64,000 bases of DNA. It comes from Curtobacterium sp. S6. Its GTDB lineage: Bacteria > Actinomycetota > Actinomycetes > Actinomycetales > Micrococcaceae. The stretch is from assembly GCF_000710345.2 (NCBI RefSeq), contig NZ_KL537414.1, forward strand, positions 268,965-332,964. The letters run 5' to 3'. Of the stretch, positions 26,237 to 34,998 are shown in pieces. Position 1 is the stretch's first letter. Each line of letters begins with the position of its first letter. A model generated the notes under the pieces. The model was not told where the DNA came from. It made no database searches and saw nothing but the letters and a program-made list of their open reading frames with translations. The translations under genes and the position numbers were made by a program.

Positions 26237-27298
26237 ATGAGTTCCGTCCGTTCCTCCGCCGTCGCCGAGGAAGTCCGCCGCCTTCCCCTGCCCGTCACCC
26301 TGATCGTGGGGTTGGTGGTCTTGGCGGGGCTCGTGGTGGTCGCGATATCCGTCGGGCCCCTCCGGGTTCCGCTGGGGGAGGTGTGGCACATCCTGATGTC
26401 GCCGCCGATCCTCGGCGGGGACGACTCCATCAGCCAGCGGGACGCCTCCGTCGTGTGGAAGCTGCGGGTTCCCCGGACCCTCTTGGCGGTCGTCGTCGGG
26501 GCCTCCCTCGCCGTCGCGGGGGCCTCTCTGCAGAGCCTCTTCAATAACCCGCTGGCGGATCCCGGAATCGTGGGGGTCACCAGCGGCGCCTCGGTGGGAG
26601 CGGTCGGGGCCATCGTGCTCGCCGGCGGATTCGCGACCCAGTGGGTCGTGCCGCTCGGGGCCTTCGTCGCGGGGCTCGGGGTGACCGGGCTGATTTACGT
26701 CCTGGCCCGACCGGGCCGGACCACCGGGACCGCGCGCATGTTGCTGGTCGGCATCGCGGTGGGGTCCGCCTGCCAGGCCCTCGTGGGGTTCTTCACCTAT
26801 ATCGCCGACGACTCCCAGCTTCAGACGCTGGTGTTCTGGCAGATGGGTTCGCTCGGGCGCGCGGATTGGCCGCAGCTGATCGGAGTCGCACCGATTTTCG
26901 TCGTCGGGATGCTCTTGGTGCTTCGGCTGTCCACGACGTTGGACGTCCTGACCCTTGGCGAGCGCCAAGCGCAGCATTTGGGCCTGAACGTCGCCGTCAG
27001 CCGGCTCCTCATCGTGGCCACCACGGCCCTGTTGACGGCGGCGGCGGTGGCCTTCGCCGGGTCCATCGGATTCGTGGGGTTGGTGGTTCCGCACATCATG
27101 CGTTTCGTGGTGGGCCCGGGGCACAAGGCGTTGCTTCCGGCCTCGGCCGTCGCGGGTGCGATCCTCGTGGTCGCGGCCGACGCGGCCGCGCGGACCATTA
27201 ACCCGCCGACCGAGATTCCGATCGGGCTGTTCACCGCGGCGGTCGGAGCGCCGTTCTTCCTGTTCCTGATCCTGCGCGAGAAGAGGAGGATCGCATGA
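26237..27298 (+). CDS. FecCD/HmuU-type ABC transporter permease
   Basis: This 353-residue inner-membrane permease has about ten hydrophobic helices. LRVPRTLLAVVVGASLAVAG, FNNPLADPGIVGVTSGASVG and the C-terminal SIGFVGLVVPHIMRFVVGP are the conserved blocks of the FecCD family, closest in pattern to HmuU. ATG 26237 comes 6 bases after the lipoprotein stop, and the gene ends in an ATGA overlap with the ATPase. Confidence 0.93.
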   Translation: MSSVRSSAVAEEVRRLPLPVTLIVGLVVLAGLVVVAISVGPLRVPLGEVWHILMSPPILGGDDSISQRDASVVWKLRVPRTLLAVVVGASLAVAGASLQSLFNNPLADPGIVGVTSGASVGAVGAIVLAGGFATQWVVPLGAFVAGLGVTGLIYVLARPGRTTGTARMLLVGIAVGSACQALVGFFTYIADDSQLQTLVFWQMGSLGRADWPQLIGVAPIFVVGMLLVLRLSTTLDVLTLGERQAQHLGLNVAVSRLLIVATTALLTAAAVAFAGSIGFVGLVVPHIMRFVVGPGHKALLPASAVAGAILVVAADAAARTINPPTEIPIGLFTAAVGAPFFLFLILREKRRIA

Positions 27299-28053
27299 TC
27301 CGGGTCGACTCGGTCAGCTACCGCATCGGGAAGAAGACCCTGGTGGATGGCGTCAGCTTCGAGATTTCGCCGGGGACCTTCACCGCGATCATCGGGCCCA
27401 ATGGGGCCGGTAAATCCACGATGCTCGGGCTCCTGTCCGGGGATCACCAACCCAGCGACGGCACGGTCTTTCTGCGCGACCGTGCGGCGGGCCGTTGGCG
27501 GCCCCTCGAGTTGGCCCGGGAGCGGGCCGTCATGTTGCAGCAGCAGACCACGCACTTTTCCTTCAGCGTCCACGAGGCGGTCGAGATGGGCCGCTTACCC
27601 CACGACGTCGACCGCGAACGGGACCGCCGGGTGGTCGACGAGGCCCTCGAGGATTCCGGCCTCACTCCGCTCAGGAAGCGTGACGTCACGACGCTTTCCG
27701 GAGGCGAGGGGGCCCGCGTCGGGTACGCGAGGGCGACCGCCCAGGAAACCCCGATTCTGCTCCTGGACGAGCCGACGGCCGCCCTGGACCTTCACCACCA
27801 GGAAAAACTCCTGCGCTCGGCCAAGAAGCGGGCCGAGGACGGGGCCGCCGTGGTCGTCGTTCTTCACGACCTCAACCACGCCTCGCGCTACGCCGACCGG
27901 ATCCTGATGTTCGACGGCGGCCGCCTGGTCGCCGACGGCCCGCCGGGGCACGTGCTGACCCCGGAGCGCATCGACGACGTGTACCACCAGCCCGTGTGCC
28001 GGCTGACGCACCCGCAGACCGGGGACCCGGTGCTGATACCGATGCACGACTGA
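27295..28053 (+). CDS. HmuV-like ABC transporter ATPase
   Basis: This ATP-binding subunit has 252 residues. Walker A is GPNGAGKST (near residues 40-48), the Q-loop region is MLQQQTTHFSFSVHEAVEMGR, the signature is LSGGEGARVGYARA, Walker B is ILLLDEPTAALD, and the switch His is in VVLHDLNHA. The FSVHEAVEMGRLPH segment and the C-terminal THPQTGDPVLIP are typical of heme importers of the HmuV group rather than of FepC. It completes a three-gene importer, and 76 bases later the DHB-AMP ligase follows on the same strand. Confidence 0.93.
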   Translation: MIRVDSVSYRIGKKTLVDGVSFEISPGTFTAIIGPNGAGKSTMLGLLSGDHQPSDGTVFLRDRAAGRWRPLELARERAVMLQQQTTHFSFSVHEAVEMGRLPHDVDRERDRRVVDEALEDSGLTPLRKRDVTTLSGGEGARVGYARATAQETPILLLDEPTAALDLHHQEKLLRSAKKRAEDGAAVVVVLHDLNHASRYADRILMFDGGRLVADGPPGHVLTPERIDDVYHQPVCRLTHPQTGDPVLIPMHD

Positions 28054-28129
28054 TCTCCCGCGAACCACGACGGATGAGGGGACGCTCCCGGGGCGCCCCC
28101 ACGCTTGCTACGACGAAAGAAGCTCACCG

Positions 28130-29872
28130 ATGATCACGAGTTCAGGGCACAACCGGAGCGACCTGGCCGATTTCCCTGGAATGCCCGAAGAATGGGCGGA
28201 AAAATACCGCCGCGCGGGCTACTGGATCGACGAGACGATTCAGGAATTCCTCCTGGACCGTCTTCGGCGACATGCCGACCGCACGGCGGTGGTGGGCCTG
28301 AGCGCCCGCGAGATCGACGCTGGGCACGCCCGGACCGTCCGATGGACCTACGGCCGGTTGGAGACCGAGGCGAGGTCCGCGGCCGCGATGCTCGAGGCGG
28401 AGGGCGTCCGGGCGGGGCACAGGGTTCTGCTCCAGCTGCCGAATACCGTGGAATATATGGCCTACATGGTGGGCACTTTTCTGCTCGGTGCCCTCCCGGT
28501 CTTCGCTCTGCCCAAGCATCGAGCCCGGGACCTGGGCCACTTCGCGCGGAGAACCGACGCCGCGGCGCACGTCGTGTGCCAGGGCGCCGAGGGCGGCGAT
28601 TACCTCGCGGCATACCGGCGGTACGCCGCGGAGATGACGGCGGAGGGCCTGGAACCGCCCGTGTTGATCGACGCGAGCGGCCGGATCGAGGCATCGTTGC
28701 CCGGCGTCGTCGTGGCCCCGGACACGGTGAAGCCCCTGGTCACGTTGCCGGCGCCGCTCCGCAACAGGGGAGCCGAACGCCTCAGCGAAAACGTCGCCTT
28801 CCTGCAACTGTCCGGGGGAACCACCGGGTTGTCGAAATTGATTCCTCGGACGCACGCCGACTACCTGTATTCGGTCCGCGAATCGACCAGGATCTGCGGG
28901 CTGGACGAGCGAAGCGTGATGCTGGCCGTGCTCCCGGCCGCCCACAACTTCACGATGAGCTCGCCCGGAATCCTCGGAGTGGTCGATGCCGGGGCCACGC
29001 TCGTCCTCGCGGCGGATGCCAGCCCGCAGACCTCCTTCCGGCTGATCGAGGCCGAGGGCGTGACCGTGACGTCCCTCGTCCCGCCGCTTCTCCAGGCCTG
29101 GATCCTCTCGGCCGAACGCCGTCGCCCGAACCTCGGGACCTTGGAGAAAATCCAGGTGGGTGGCGCAAAACTCGCCCCCAGCATCGCCGCCAGGGTGAAC
29201 CGGGTGCTCGGGGCACGGCTCCAGCAGGTTTTCGGGATGGCCGAGGGGCTGGTCAACTACACGCGGGACGACGACGCCGAGGATCTCGTGATCCATACCC
29301 AGGGCCGTCCGATCAGCCCCGACGACGAAATCATGATCCTGGACGACCAGGACACGCCGGTGCCCGACGGGGTCGCGGGGCACCTGGTGACCCGCGGTCC
29401 CTATACGATCCGGGGATATTACCTGGAGGAGCACGCCAACCGCCTCGATTTCACCGACGACGGTTTCTACCGGACGGGCGATATCGTCCGGAGGCACCCC
29501 TCCGGCCACCTCGAGGTCACGGGCCGGGCGAAGGACCAGATCAACCGGGCGGGCGAGAAAATCGCGGTGGACGAGATCGAGAACCTGGCGCTCACGGCCG
29601 AGGGCGTCGCCGACGCCGTGGTGGTCGGCATCCCGGATGACGCCGTGGGGGAGAGGGTCGGTCTCGTCGTTCTTCCCCACTCCGGCCACTCGTTCGGGCC
29701 GGATCCCCGGGCGCATTTCCGCGAATTCTTCCGACGGCGCGGGGTCTCGGAATTCAAGATTCCCGAGCGGGTCGAGGTCCGAGACAGCCTGCCGACCACG
29801 AGTGTCGGAAAGATCTCTCGACGTCACCTGCGCGCCGCACTTGCCCGGGAGATGACGGCGGCCCGCGCCTGA
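28130..29872 (+). CDS. entE: 2,3-dihydroxybenzoate-AMP ligase
   Basis: This stand-alone aryl adenylation enzyme activates 2,3-dihydroxybenzoate and loads it on an aryl carrier protein. The 580-residue length is slightly above the usual 540. The A3 motif is LSGGTTGLSKLIPRTH, the specificity segment is LPAAHNFTMSSPGILG, and the C-terminal TTSVGKISRRHLR holds the A10 lysine. Ser in SSPG favours dihydroxybenzoate, as in DhbE and EntE. Salicylate ligases usually have Cys at that place. There is no iron box directly upstream, so it is probably read from the importer promoter. A carrier gene follows after 37 bases. Confidence 0.95.
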   Translation: MITSSGHNRSDLADFPGMPEEWAEKYRRAGYWIDETIQEFLLDRLRRHADRTAVVGLSAREIDAGHARTVRWTYGRLETEARSAAAMLEAEGVRAGHRVLLQLPNTVEYMAYMVGTFLLGALPVFALPKHRARDLGHFARRTDAAAHVVCQGAEGGDYLAAYRRYAAEMTAEGLEPPVLIDASGRIEASLPGVVVAPDTVKPLVTLPAPLRNRGAERLSENVAFLQLSGGTTGLSKLIPRTHADYLYSVRESTRICGLDERSVMLAVLPAAHNFTMSSPGILGVVDAGATLVLAADASPQTSFRLIEAEGVTVTSLVPPLLQAWILSAERRRPNLGTLEKIQVGGAKLAPSIAARVNRVLGARLQQVFGMAEGLVNYTRDDDAEDLVIHTQGRPISPDDEIMILDDQDTPVPDGVAGHLVTRGPYTIRGYYLEEHANRLDFTDDGFYRTGDIVRRHPSGHLEVTGRAKDQINRAGEKIAVDEIENLALTAEGVADAVVVGIPDDAVGERVGLVVLPHSGHSFGPDPRAHFREFFRRRGVSEFKIPERVEVRDSLPTTSVGKISRRHLRAALAREMTAARA

Positions 29873-29909
29873 TGCCCGGAAGATTTCGAGAATAATCCAA
29901 GGAGAACTC

Positions 29910-30143
29910 ATGATTGACGACACGACTCTCAAAAACATCCTCGCCCCTCACCTGGGGGAAGACGGCGCGCTGGAGGCCGCCTTCGCCGATCCGGACGCCG
30001 ACCTCGTCGAGCTCGGCCTGGATTCCCTGTCGTCCTTCGCCCTGATCGACGACCTTCAGGAGCACGGGGTCACGGTGGAATTCACCGAACTGATCTCGAC
30101 GCCGACCCTGAATTTTCTGCGCGAGGCTTCCGAACGCGCATGA
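29910..30143 (+). CDS. free-standing aryl carrier protein
   Basis: This single thiolation domain of 77 residues contains the phosphopantetheine attachment motif VELGLDSLSSFALID, with Ser at about 34. ATG 29910 follows a strong AAGGAG. The stop overlaps the synthetase start (ATGA), so carrier and synthetase should be made in equal amounts. It stands in for the carrier domain that is missing from the isochorismatase of this locus and is expected to hold dihydroxybenzoate for condensation. Confidence 0.92.
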   Translation: MIDDTTLKNILAPHLGEDGALEAAFADPDADLVELGLDSLSSFALIDDLQEHGVTVEFTELISTPTLNFLREASERA

Positions 30144-33100
30144 CGGCCTCGCACCACGAATTCTCCGCCTGGTGCCCGCTGACCGCCGCGGCCCGGGAAA
30201 TAGCCCTGGCTCATCACCTCGATCCGGACAACCCGTGCTTCAACACCGCCGAGTGCGTCGAGCTGGACGGACACGTCGACGTCGAGGCTCTGCGGGATGC
30301 CCTGCGCCTCGCGTACACGGAGCATCCCACGTTGAGGGCCGAGGTTGCCCGGGGCGGAGCCGGATTTTCCTGGCGGTCCGTGGAGCCTTCGAGGTTCCTC
30401 GACCGTATCGAGATTCTGCCCCGGGTCCGGATCGAGGCGAGCCCGGAGGCCGCACGGAAGGCCGTGCTCGGGTGGTGCTCTGAAGCCGCCGCCCGTCCGC
30501 TGGATCCGGCAACCGGCAGAACGGTCGCCTCGGCGTTGCTCGACTGCGGCGGACGCCTCTGGCTCTACCACTGCGTGCATCACCTGGTCGCGGACGGATT
30601 CGCGGTCTTTGAATTCCTCCGGAGGGTGGGCCAACTCTACGGGCGCCTGGCCTCGGGCCTCCGGATCGTCCCCGAGATCCGGCCGGGTCTGGACGAGCTC
30701 GCGGAACAGGATCGGAGGGACGCCCCTCAAGCTGCCGCCGATGTGGCCGCCTGGACGGACCGGCTCACCGCCGAGGGAACGGAGGAAGACTACTCCCTGG
30801 CCCAACGATCGGCCCCGCCCTCGCCCGCCGCCCACCGGACCGACCTGGTGATCGACGCCGACCTTCAGAGGCTCTTGGCCGAGGCCGGGAGGTCAAGCGG
30901 TGACCGGTGGCCGACCGTCGTGATCGCCGCGGCGGGCTCGTATCTCGCCCGAGCCCTCGGCAGGCAATCGGCGAGGTTCGGGGTTCCCCAGATGAATCGG
31001 GCTCTTCCCGGAGGCCAGCGCGTCACGGCGAGGGCTGCCTGCACGGCCGTCACCGTCTTGCCCGTGCGGGTCGCGGCGGCCGGCCCGGCGGCCGAGCAAC
31101 TCGCGGAGGTCAGGCGGCAGCTGGCCTTCAGCAGGAGGCACGGGCTGGCCCGCCACGAAGATCTGGAGCGCTGGTGCTCGACGGCCCACGGCCGGCTGTT
31201 CGGGGCCCAGATTAACGTGATTCCTTTCGACGCGGTCGTGCACTTCGGGCAGATCGCGGCGCCCATCCACAACGTCACGGCCGGACCCGTCCCGGACCTG
31301 ACCGTCTGCGTCAGGGGCCTGCCCGGCAAGGGCCACCACCTGAGCCTGGAGGTCACCGGAAATCCGGCGCTCTACACGCGAGACGACGTCTCGCGTCATG
31401 CGTGCCGACTGCGTCGTTGGCTCGGCCAGTGGGCCCGGGTGGCCGCCGGGGACGGGGACACCACGAGACTCGATCAGGCGTTGCCGGAAGAGCTCGAAAC
31501 GCTCCGAGCTTTCAACCGGACCCGACGGCACCATCGGCCACGCACCCTGTTCTCCCGATTCGAGGAGCAGAGCCAACGGACCCCGCACCGGACCGCGGTG
31601 ATCGAAGGCCCGGCCTACGCGGCGGGTTCGGGCTTCGGCGGTCGCCGGATCACCTACGCGGAGCTGCGCGAGACGGCCCGGGCGGTGGCCGCGAACCTGG
31701 AAGCGGCGGGCGTTCGTCCCGGGCAAACGGTCGCCCTGAGAACCGATCGAGGCCTAGAGCAGTTCGGGCTTCTCTACGGCCTGATGTACGCGGGCGCGGT
31801 GTACCTGCCGATCGATCCCTCCCTGCCCGCCCGCCGCGTCGCGGACATGCTCGAGGACGCCGACGGCGCCTTCCTGATCGAGGGGCCGGGCCTGCCTCGG
31901 CTGAGGTTTCCCGCGGGCACGGCGAACAGCCTCGTGCGACTGGCCGGGGAGCAGCTCTTGCGGGGATTCGAGGGCGCCTCGGCGCTCGCCGCGGGGCACC
32001 GATCGGCCCCCGCCGGGCACACGGTCGAGCCGAGGGATCGCGCGTATATTCAGTTCACCTCTGGCTCGACGGGTCGTCCCAAGGCGGTGCCGATCACTCA
32101 CGAGGCATTGGACCATCGCTTGCGGTGGCAGCAGCACCTGATGCCCCTGGGCCCGTCGGATCGGGTCGTTCACAAGACCGCGATCTCTTTCGACGTGCAC
32201 GTGTGGGAGCTTTACTGGCCGCTCCAAGAAGGCGCGGCGGTCGTGATCGCGGCCCCCGAGGGGCATAAAGACCCGGAGTACCTGGCACGGCTCATGACCC
32301 AGGCCGGGGCAACATGCCTCCACTTCGTCCCGACCATGCTGTCGGCCTTCCTCGCCTCGCCGGCGGCGCGCCGTATCCTGTCCGCCCACACCCACCGCCC
32401 CACGTACGTGGTGTGCAGCGGCGAGGCCCTGACCCGGGATCACGTGCGGGGCGCACGGGAGCTCCTCGGCACGTTTCCGCTGAACCTCTACGGACCCACC
32501 GAGGCCACGATCGACGTGACCTCGTGGGATACGTCCGCCGACCCCGAGGCCGCGGTCGTGCCGATCGGGCGGCCGGCATGGAACACCCGCTGCCACGTCG
32601 TGGACCGCGCGGGCCATCTCTGCCCACCCGGGATCCCCGGGGAGCTGTGCCTGTCCGGGACCCAGATCATGGAGGGATACCTCAACCGGCCGGACGCCGA
32701 CGCCGCGGCCTTCGAGATGCTCCGATACGGAACGGGGGAGACCGCCACGAAGGTCTACTGCACCGGGGACCTCGCCGTCTGGAGACAAGACGGAGTGCTC
32801 GAGTATCGCGGCCGCCTCGATCACCAGGTCAAGATCCGGGGCCAAAGGCTGGAACTCGGAGAGGTCGAGTCCGTCCTGGCCGACGCCCCCGGGGTTGGGG
32901 CCGCGGCGGTCCTGGTTCACGGCTCCGGCGGGCAGCAGATTCTCGTGGCTTATCTGCAGGGAGACGGTCGAGACCCGGAGGTTCTCCTTGACGGCGCCCG
33001 GCGTCACGCCGAGGCGAGGCTGCCGACCTACATGATTCCGAGCCTCTGGGACGCCGTCGAGGACATGCCCGTCACGACCAACGGGAAGACCGATCGGAGG

Positions 33101-34168
33101 GCGCTCGCGTCGAGGCCGGTGGCGCCGTCGGAGTCCGGCGGAGGCCCGGAAAGCCTCCTGGAAGAGCGGATGTGCGCGCTGTTTGCGGAGGTGCTCGGGC
33201 TGCGGTCCGTCGGGCGGGACACGGATTTTTTCTCGGCCGGAGGCGCGTCCCTCTCGGCGCTCGAGCTGTGCGCTCGCATCGAAGAGCACCTGGGCGAGGA
33301 ATGTTCCCTCGCGCAGGTCTTCGCGCACCCCACCCCGCGGGCACTGACCGGCGCCCTCGGGGGTGCGGCCTCCGACGGGTTCGACAGCCGCCTGCTCTTG
33401 CGCCGCGGCACGGACCCGACGGCGCGGCCCATCGTCTTTCTGCCGCCGGCGGGCGGGTTGGGCTGGTGTTACGCCGCGTTGTTGCGTGAGCTTGAGCCCC
33501 GTAGAACGATCTGGGCCCTTCAGGACCGGAGGTTCTCCGAGCCCGAGGCGAGGTGGCCGACCGATATCGGGGCGCTCGCGGAGGAGTACCTCGACTCTCT
33601 GGCCTCGATCGCTCCCTCGGGGTGCGTTCTCGCGGGCTGGTCCGTGGGTGGAATAGCCGCCGCGGAGGTCGCCTCGAGGGCCGCCGGCCGAGGCATCCCG
33701 CTCGAGCGCGTCGTGCTCTTGGACGCCTACCCGCCGGCCTATTGGCGAACACGTGCCGAACCCGGCGATGCGGACCTCTGGATCGGGCTGATGCGCATGG
33801 GCGGAGTGGACCCTGTCATCCCGCCGACCAACCTCGAGGAAACCGTCGAGGCCCTCAGGGAACACGGCTCGGCCTTGGCGGCCTTGGACGATGAGGCCCT
33901 GCGAACCTGCATCGGCTCCGTGCGTCGGGCGATCGCGTACACGCGGGGGCGCGATACGACCCCGACGGACACGTCCGTGATCCTCTATGCGGCGAGGGCG
34001 AGCCTCGAGGACGGCGCGGACCCTGGCTCGTGGGGAGCCTTCGTGGGGGCCGTCGACCTTCGGGTCGTGCCGGGGGACCACGCCGCGATGTTCGCCGGGG
34101 ACAACCGGCGACTCGTCGCGGAGGCGCTCAACGGCGATCCTCCGGCCTCCGGGACCCTCCCCGGGTGA
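30140..34168 (+). CDS. entF: EntF-like nonribosomal peptide synthetase (C-A-T-TE)
   Basis: This synthetase has 1342 residues in one module. The condensation domain (about 1-430) has HHLVADG at 147-153. The adenylation domain (about 460-980) has FTSGSTGRPKAVP near 637, FDVHVWEL near 684, NLYGPTEA and NGKTDRRAL. The carrier domain has GGASLSALE with Ser near 1037. The C-terminal thioesterase has LAGWSVGG with Ser near 1168 and GDHAAMF near 1312. By alignment in mind with EntF the specificity residues read D-V-W-H-V-S-L-I-D-K, the serine code. The expected role is joining dihydroxybenzoate to serine and cyclo-oligomerising the product on the thioesterase. Its 3' end overlaps a convergent hydrolase gene by 41 bases. 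Confidence 0.95.
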   Translation: MTASHHEFSAWCPLTAAAREIALAHHLDPDNPCFNTAECVELDGHVDVEALRDALRLAYTEHPTLRAEVARGGAGFSWRSVEPSRFLDRIEILPRVRIEASPEAARKAVLGWCSEAAARPLDPATGRTVASALLDCGGRLWLYHCVHHLVADGFAVFEFLRRVGQLYGRLASGLRIVPEIRPGLDELAEQDRRDAPQAAADVAAWTDRLTAEGTEEDYSLAQRSAPPSPAAHRTDLVIDADLQRLLAEAGRSSGDRWPTVVIAAAGSYLARALGRQSARFGVPQMNRALPGGQRVTARAACTAVTVLPVRVAAAGPAAEQLAEVRRQLAFSRRHGLARHEDLERWCSTAHGRLFGAQINVIPFDAVVHFGQIAAPIHNVTAGPVPDLTVCVRGLPGKGHHLSLEVTGNPALYTRDDVSRHACRLRRWLGQWARVAAGDGDTTRLDQALPEELETLRAFNRTRRHHRPRTLFSRFEEQSQRTPHRTAVIEGPAYAAGSGFGGRRITYAELRETARAVAANLEAAGVRPGQTVALRTDRGLEQFGLLYGLMYAGAVYLPIDPSLPARRVADMLEDADGAFLIEGPGLPRLRFPAGTANSLVRLAGEQLLRGFEGASALAAGHRSAPAGHTVEPRDRAYIQFTSGSTGRPKAVPITHEALDHRLRWQQHLMPLGPSDRVVHKTAISFDVHVWELYWPLQEGAAVVIAAPEGHKDPEYLARLMTQAGATCLHFVPTMLSAFLASPAARRILSAHTHRPTYVVCSGEALTRDHVRGARELLGTFPLNLYGPTEATIDVTSWDTSADPEAAVVPIGRPAWNTRCHVVDRAGHLCPPGIPGELCLSGTQIMEGYLNRPDADAAAFEMLRYGTGETATKVYCTGDLAVWRQDGVLEYRGRLDHQVKIRGQRLELGEVESVLADAPGVGAAAVLVHGSGGQQILVAYLQGDGRDPEVLLDGARRHAEARLPTYMIPSLWDAVEDMPVTTNGKTDRRALASRPVAPSESGGGPESLLEERMCALFAEVLGLRSVGRDTDFFSAGGASLSALELCARIEEHLGEECSLAQVFAHPTPRALTGALGGAASDGFDSRLLLRRGTDPTARPIVFLPPAGGLGWCYAALLRELEPRRTIWALQDRRFSEPEARWPTDIGALAEEYLDSLASIAPSGCVLAGWSVGGIAAAEVASRAAGRGIPLERVVLLDAYPPAYWRTRAEPGDADLWIGLMRMGGVDPVIPPTNLEETVEALREHGSALAALDDEALRTCIGSVRRAIAYTRGRDTTPTDTSVILYAARASLEDGADPGSWGAFVGAVDLRVVPGDHAAMFAGDNRRLVAEALNGDPPASGTLPG

Positions 34169-34949
34169 GGCCGAGGGCCGTGACCAAGGAGTGGATGGCC
34201 TCGTCCGCGGCGTCCTGCTGGTAGCCCCTCGTGCACACCGCGAGAAAACGGCAATCGGGGGATTCGGGGTCGCCGATGTACGCGACGTCGTGCCGGTACC
34301 CGGGGACCTCGCCCGATTTCGACCCCCAGCGCCGACCACCGGGCAGGGCCTCGCCGATCGGTGCCATGCGTTGTTGCTCCAAGATGGAGCGGAAGAATCC
34401 GACCATTTCCGGAGGCAAGGGTGCGCGGTCCCCGACGCGGCCGCTCGTCGTCGCTCGCAGGAGGCTCACCAGGTCCGCGGGGCTCGTCTCGTTGGTCAGG
34501 CCCCGGGCCGAGGCGGACTCGTCACCGATCAACCGTTCGACCCGGGTGTCGACCAGGCTGGCATCGGCCACGATCTCGGCGATGGCGTCCAGGCCGACGG
34601 CGCGCATCATGATGTTCGTCGCCTCGTTGGAGGATCGGGAGATCATCCCGAGCAGCAGGTCGGTCAGGGCCACTCGTGCGCCCGGGGGCGGGAACTCGGC
34701 GTCCAGATGGTCGCCGGTCAGCGTGAATTCGGCCCCGTCGGATCCGCGGAAGGTGCGCGTGGCCGGGAACTCGCGATCGAGGGCCATCTCGCCCTCGTGG
34801 ACCGCGTACCCCACGGCCAGAAGCACGGCGAGTTTGATGGTCGACGCCGCGTAGAACCGCGACCGAGCCCCTCGGTGGGCGAGGGCGGCGCCCCGCGAAT
34901 CCGCGAGCACAAAGGCTATTTCGGGCGTGGTCAGGGGGTAGTTCGCCAT
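34128..34949 (-). CDS. beta-lactamase-like serine hydrolase
   Basis: This protein of the class A beta-lactamase/transpeptidase superfamily has 273 residues. Ser36-x-x-Lys39 (AASTIKLAV), the SxN-like motif SSN at 106-108 (SRSSNEATN) and KSG at 211-213 (WGSKSGEVPG) are in order. A clear ExxLN omega-loop motif is not visible, so beta-lactam hydrolysis is doubtful. There is no signal peptide at ATG 34949, which is unusual for the family and suggests a cytoplasmic location or a start further upstream. It converges on the synthetase with a 41-base overlap. A role in siderophore breakdown is possible but only suggested by position. Confidence 0.82.
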   Translation of the reverse strand: MANYPLTTPEIAFVLADSRGAALAHRGARSRFYAASTIKLAVLLAVGYAVHEGEMALDREFPATRTFRGSDGAEFTLTGDHLDAEFPPPGARVALTDLLLGMISRSSNEATNIMMRAVGLDAIAEIVADASLVDTRVERLIGDESASARGLTNETSPADLVSLLRATTSGRVGDRAPLPPEMVGFFRSILEQQRMAPIGEALPGGRRWGSKSGEVPGYRHDVAYIGDPESPDCRFLAVCTRGYQQDAADEAIHSLVTALGLTRGGSRRPEDRR

Positions 34950-34998
34950 GCCCCGAAATTAGCAGGGATTGTCTGCGCCGGTCACGGCACACCTGCGG

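Noticed and set aside
34128-34949. Calling the serine hydrolase a class A beta-lactamase
   Set aside because: The SxxK, SSN and KSG motifs are present but ExxLN and a signal peptide are not, so antibiotic hydrolysis is not supported.
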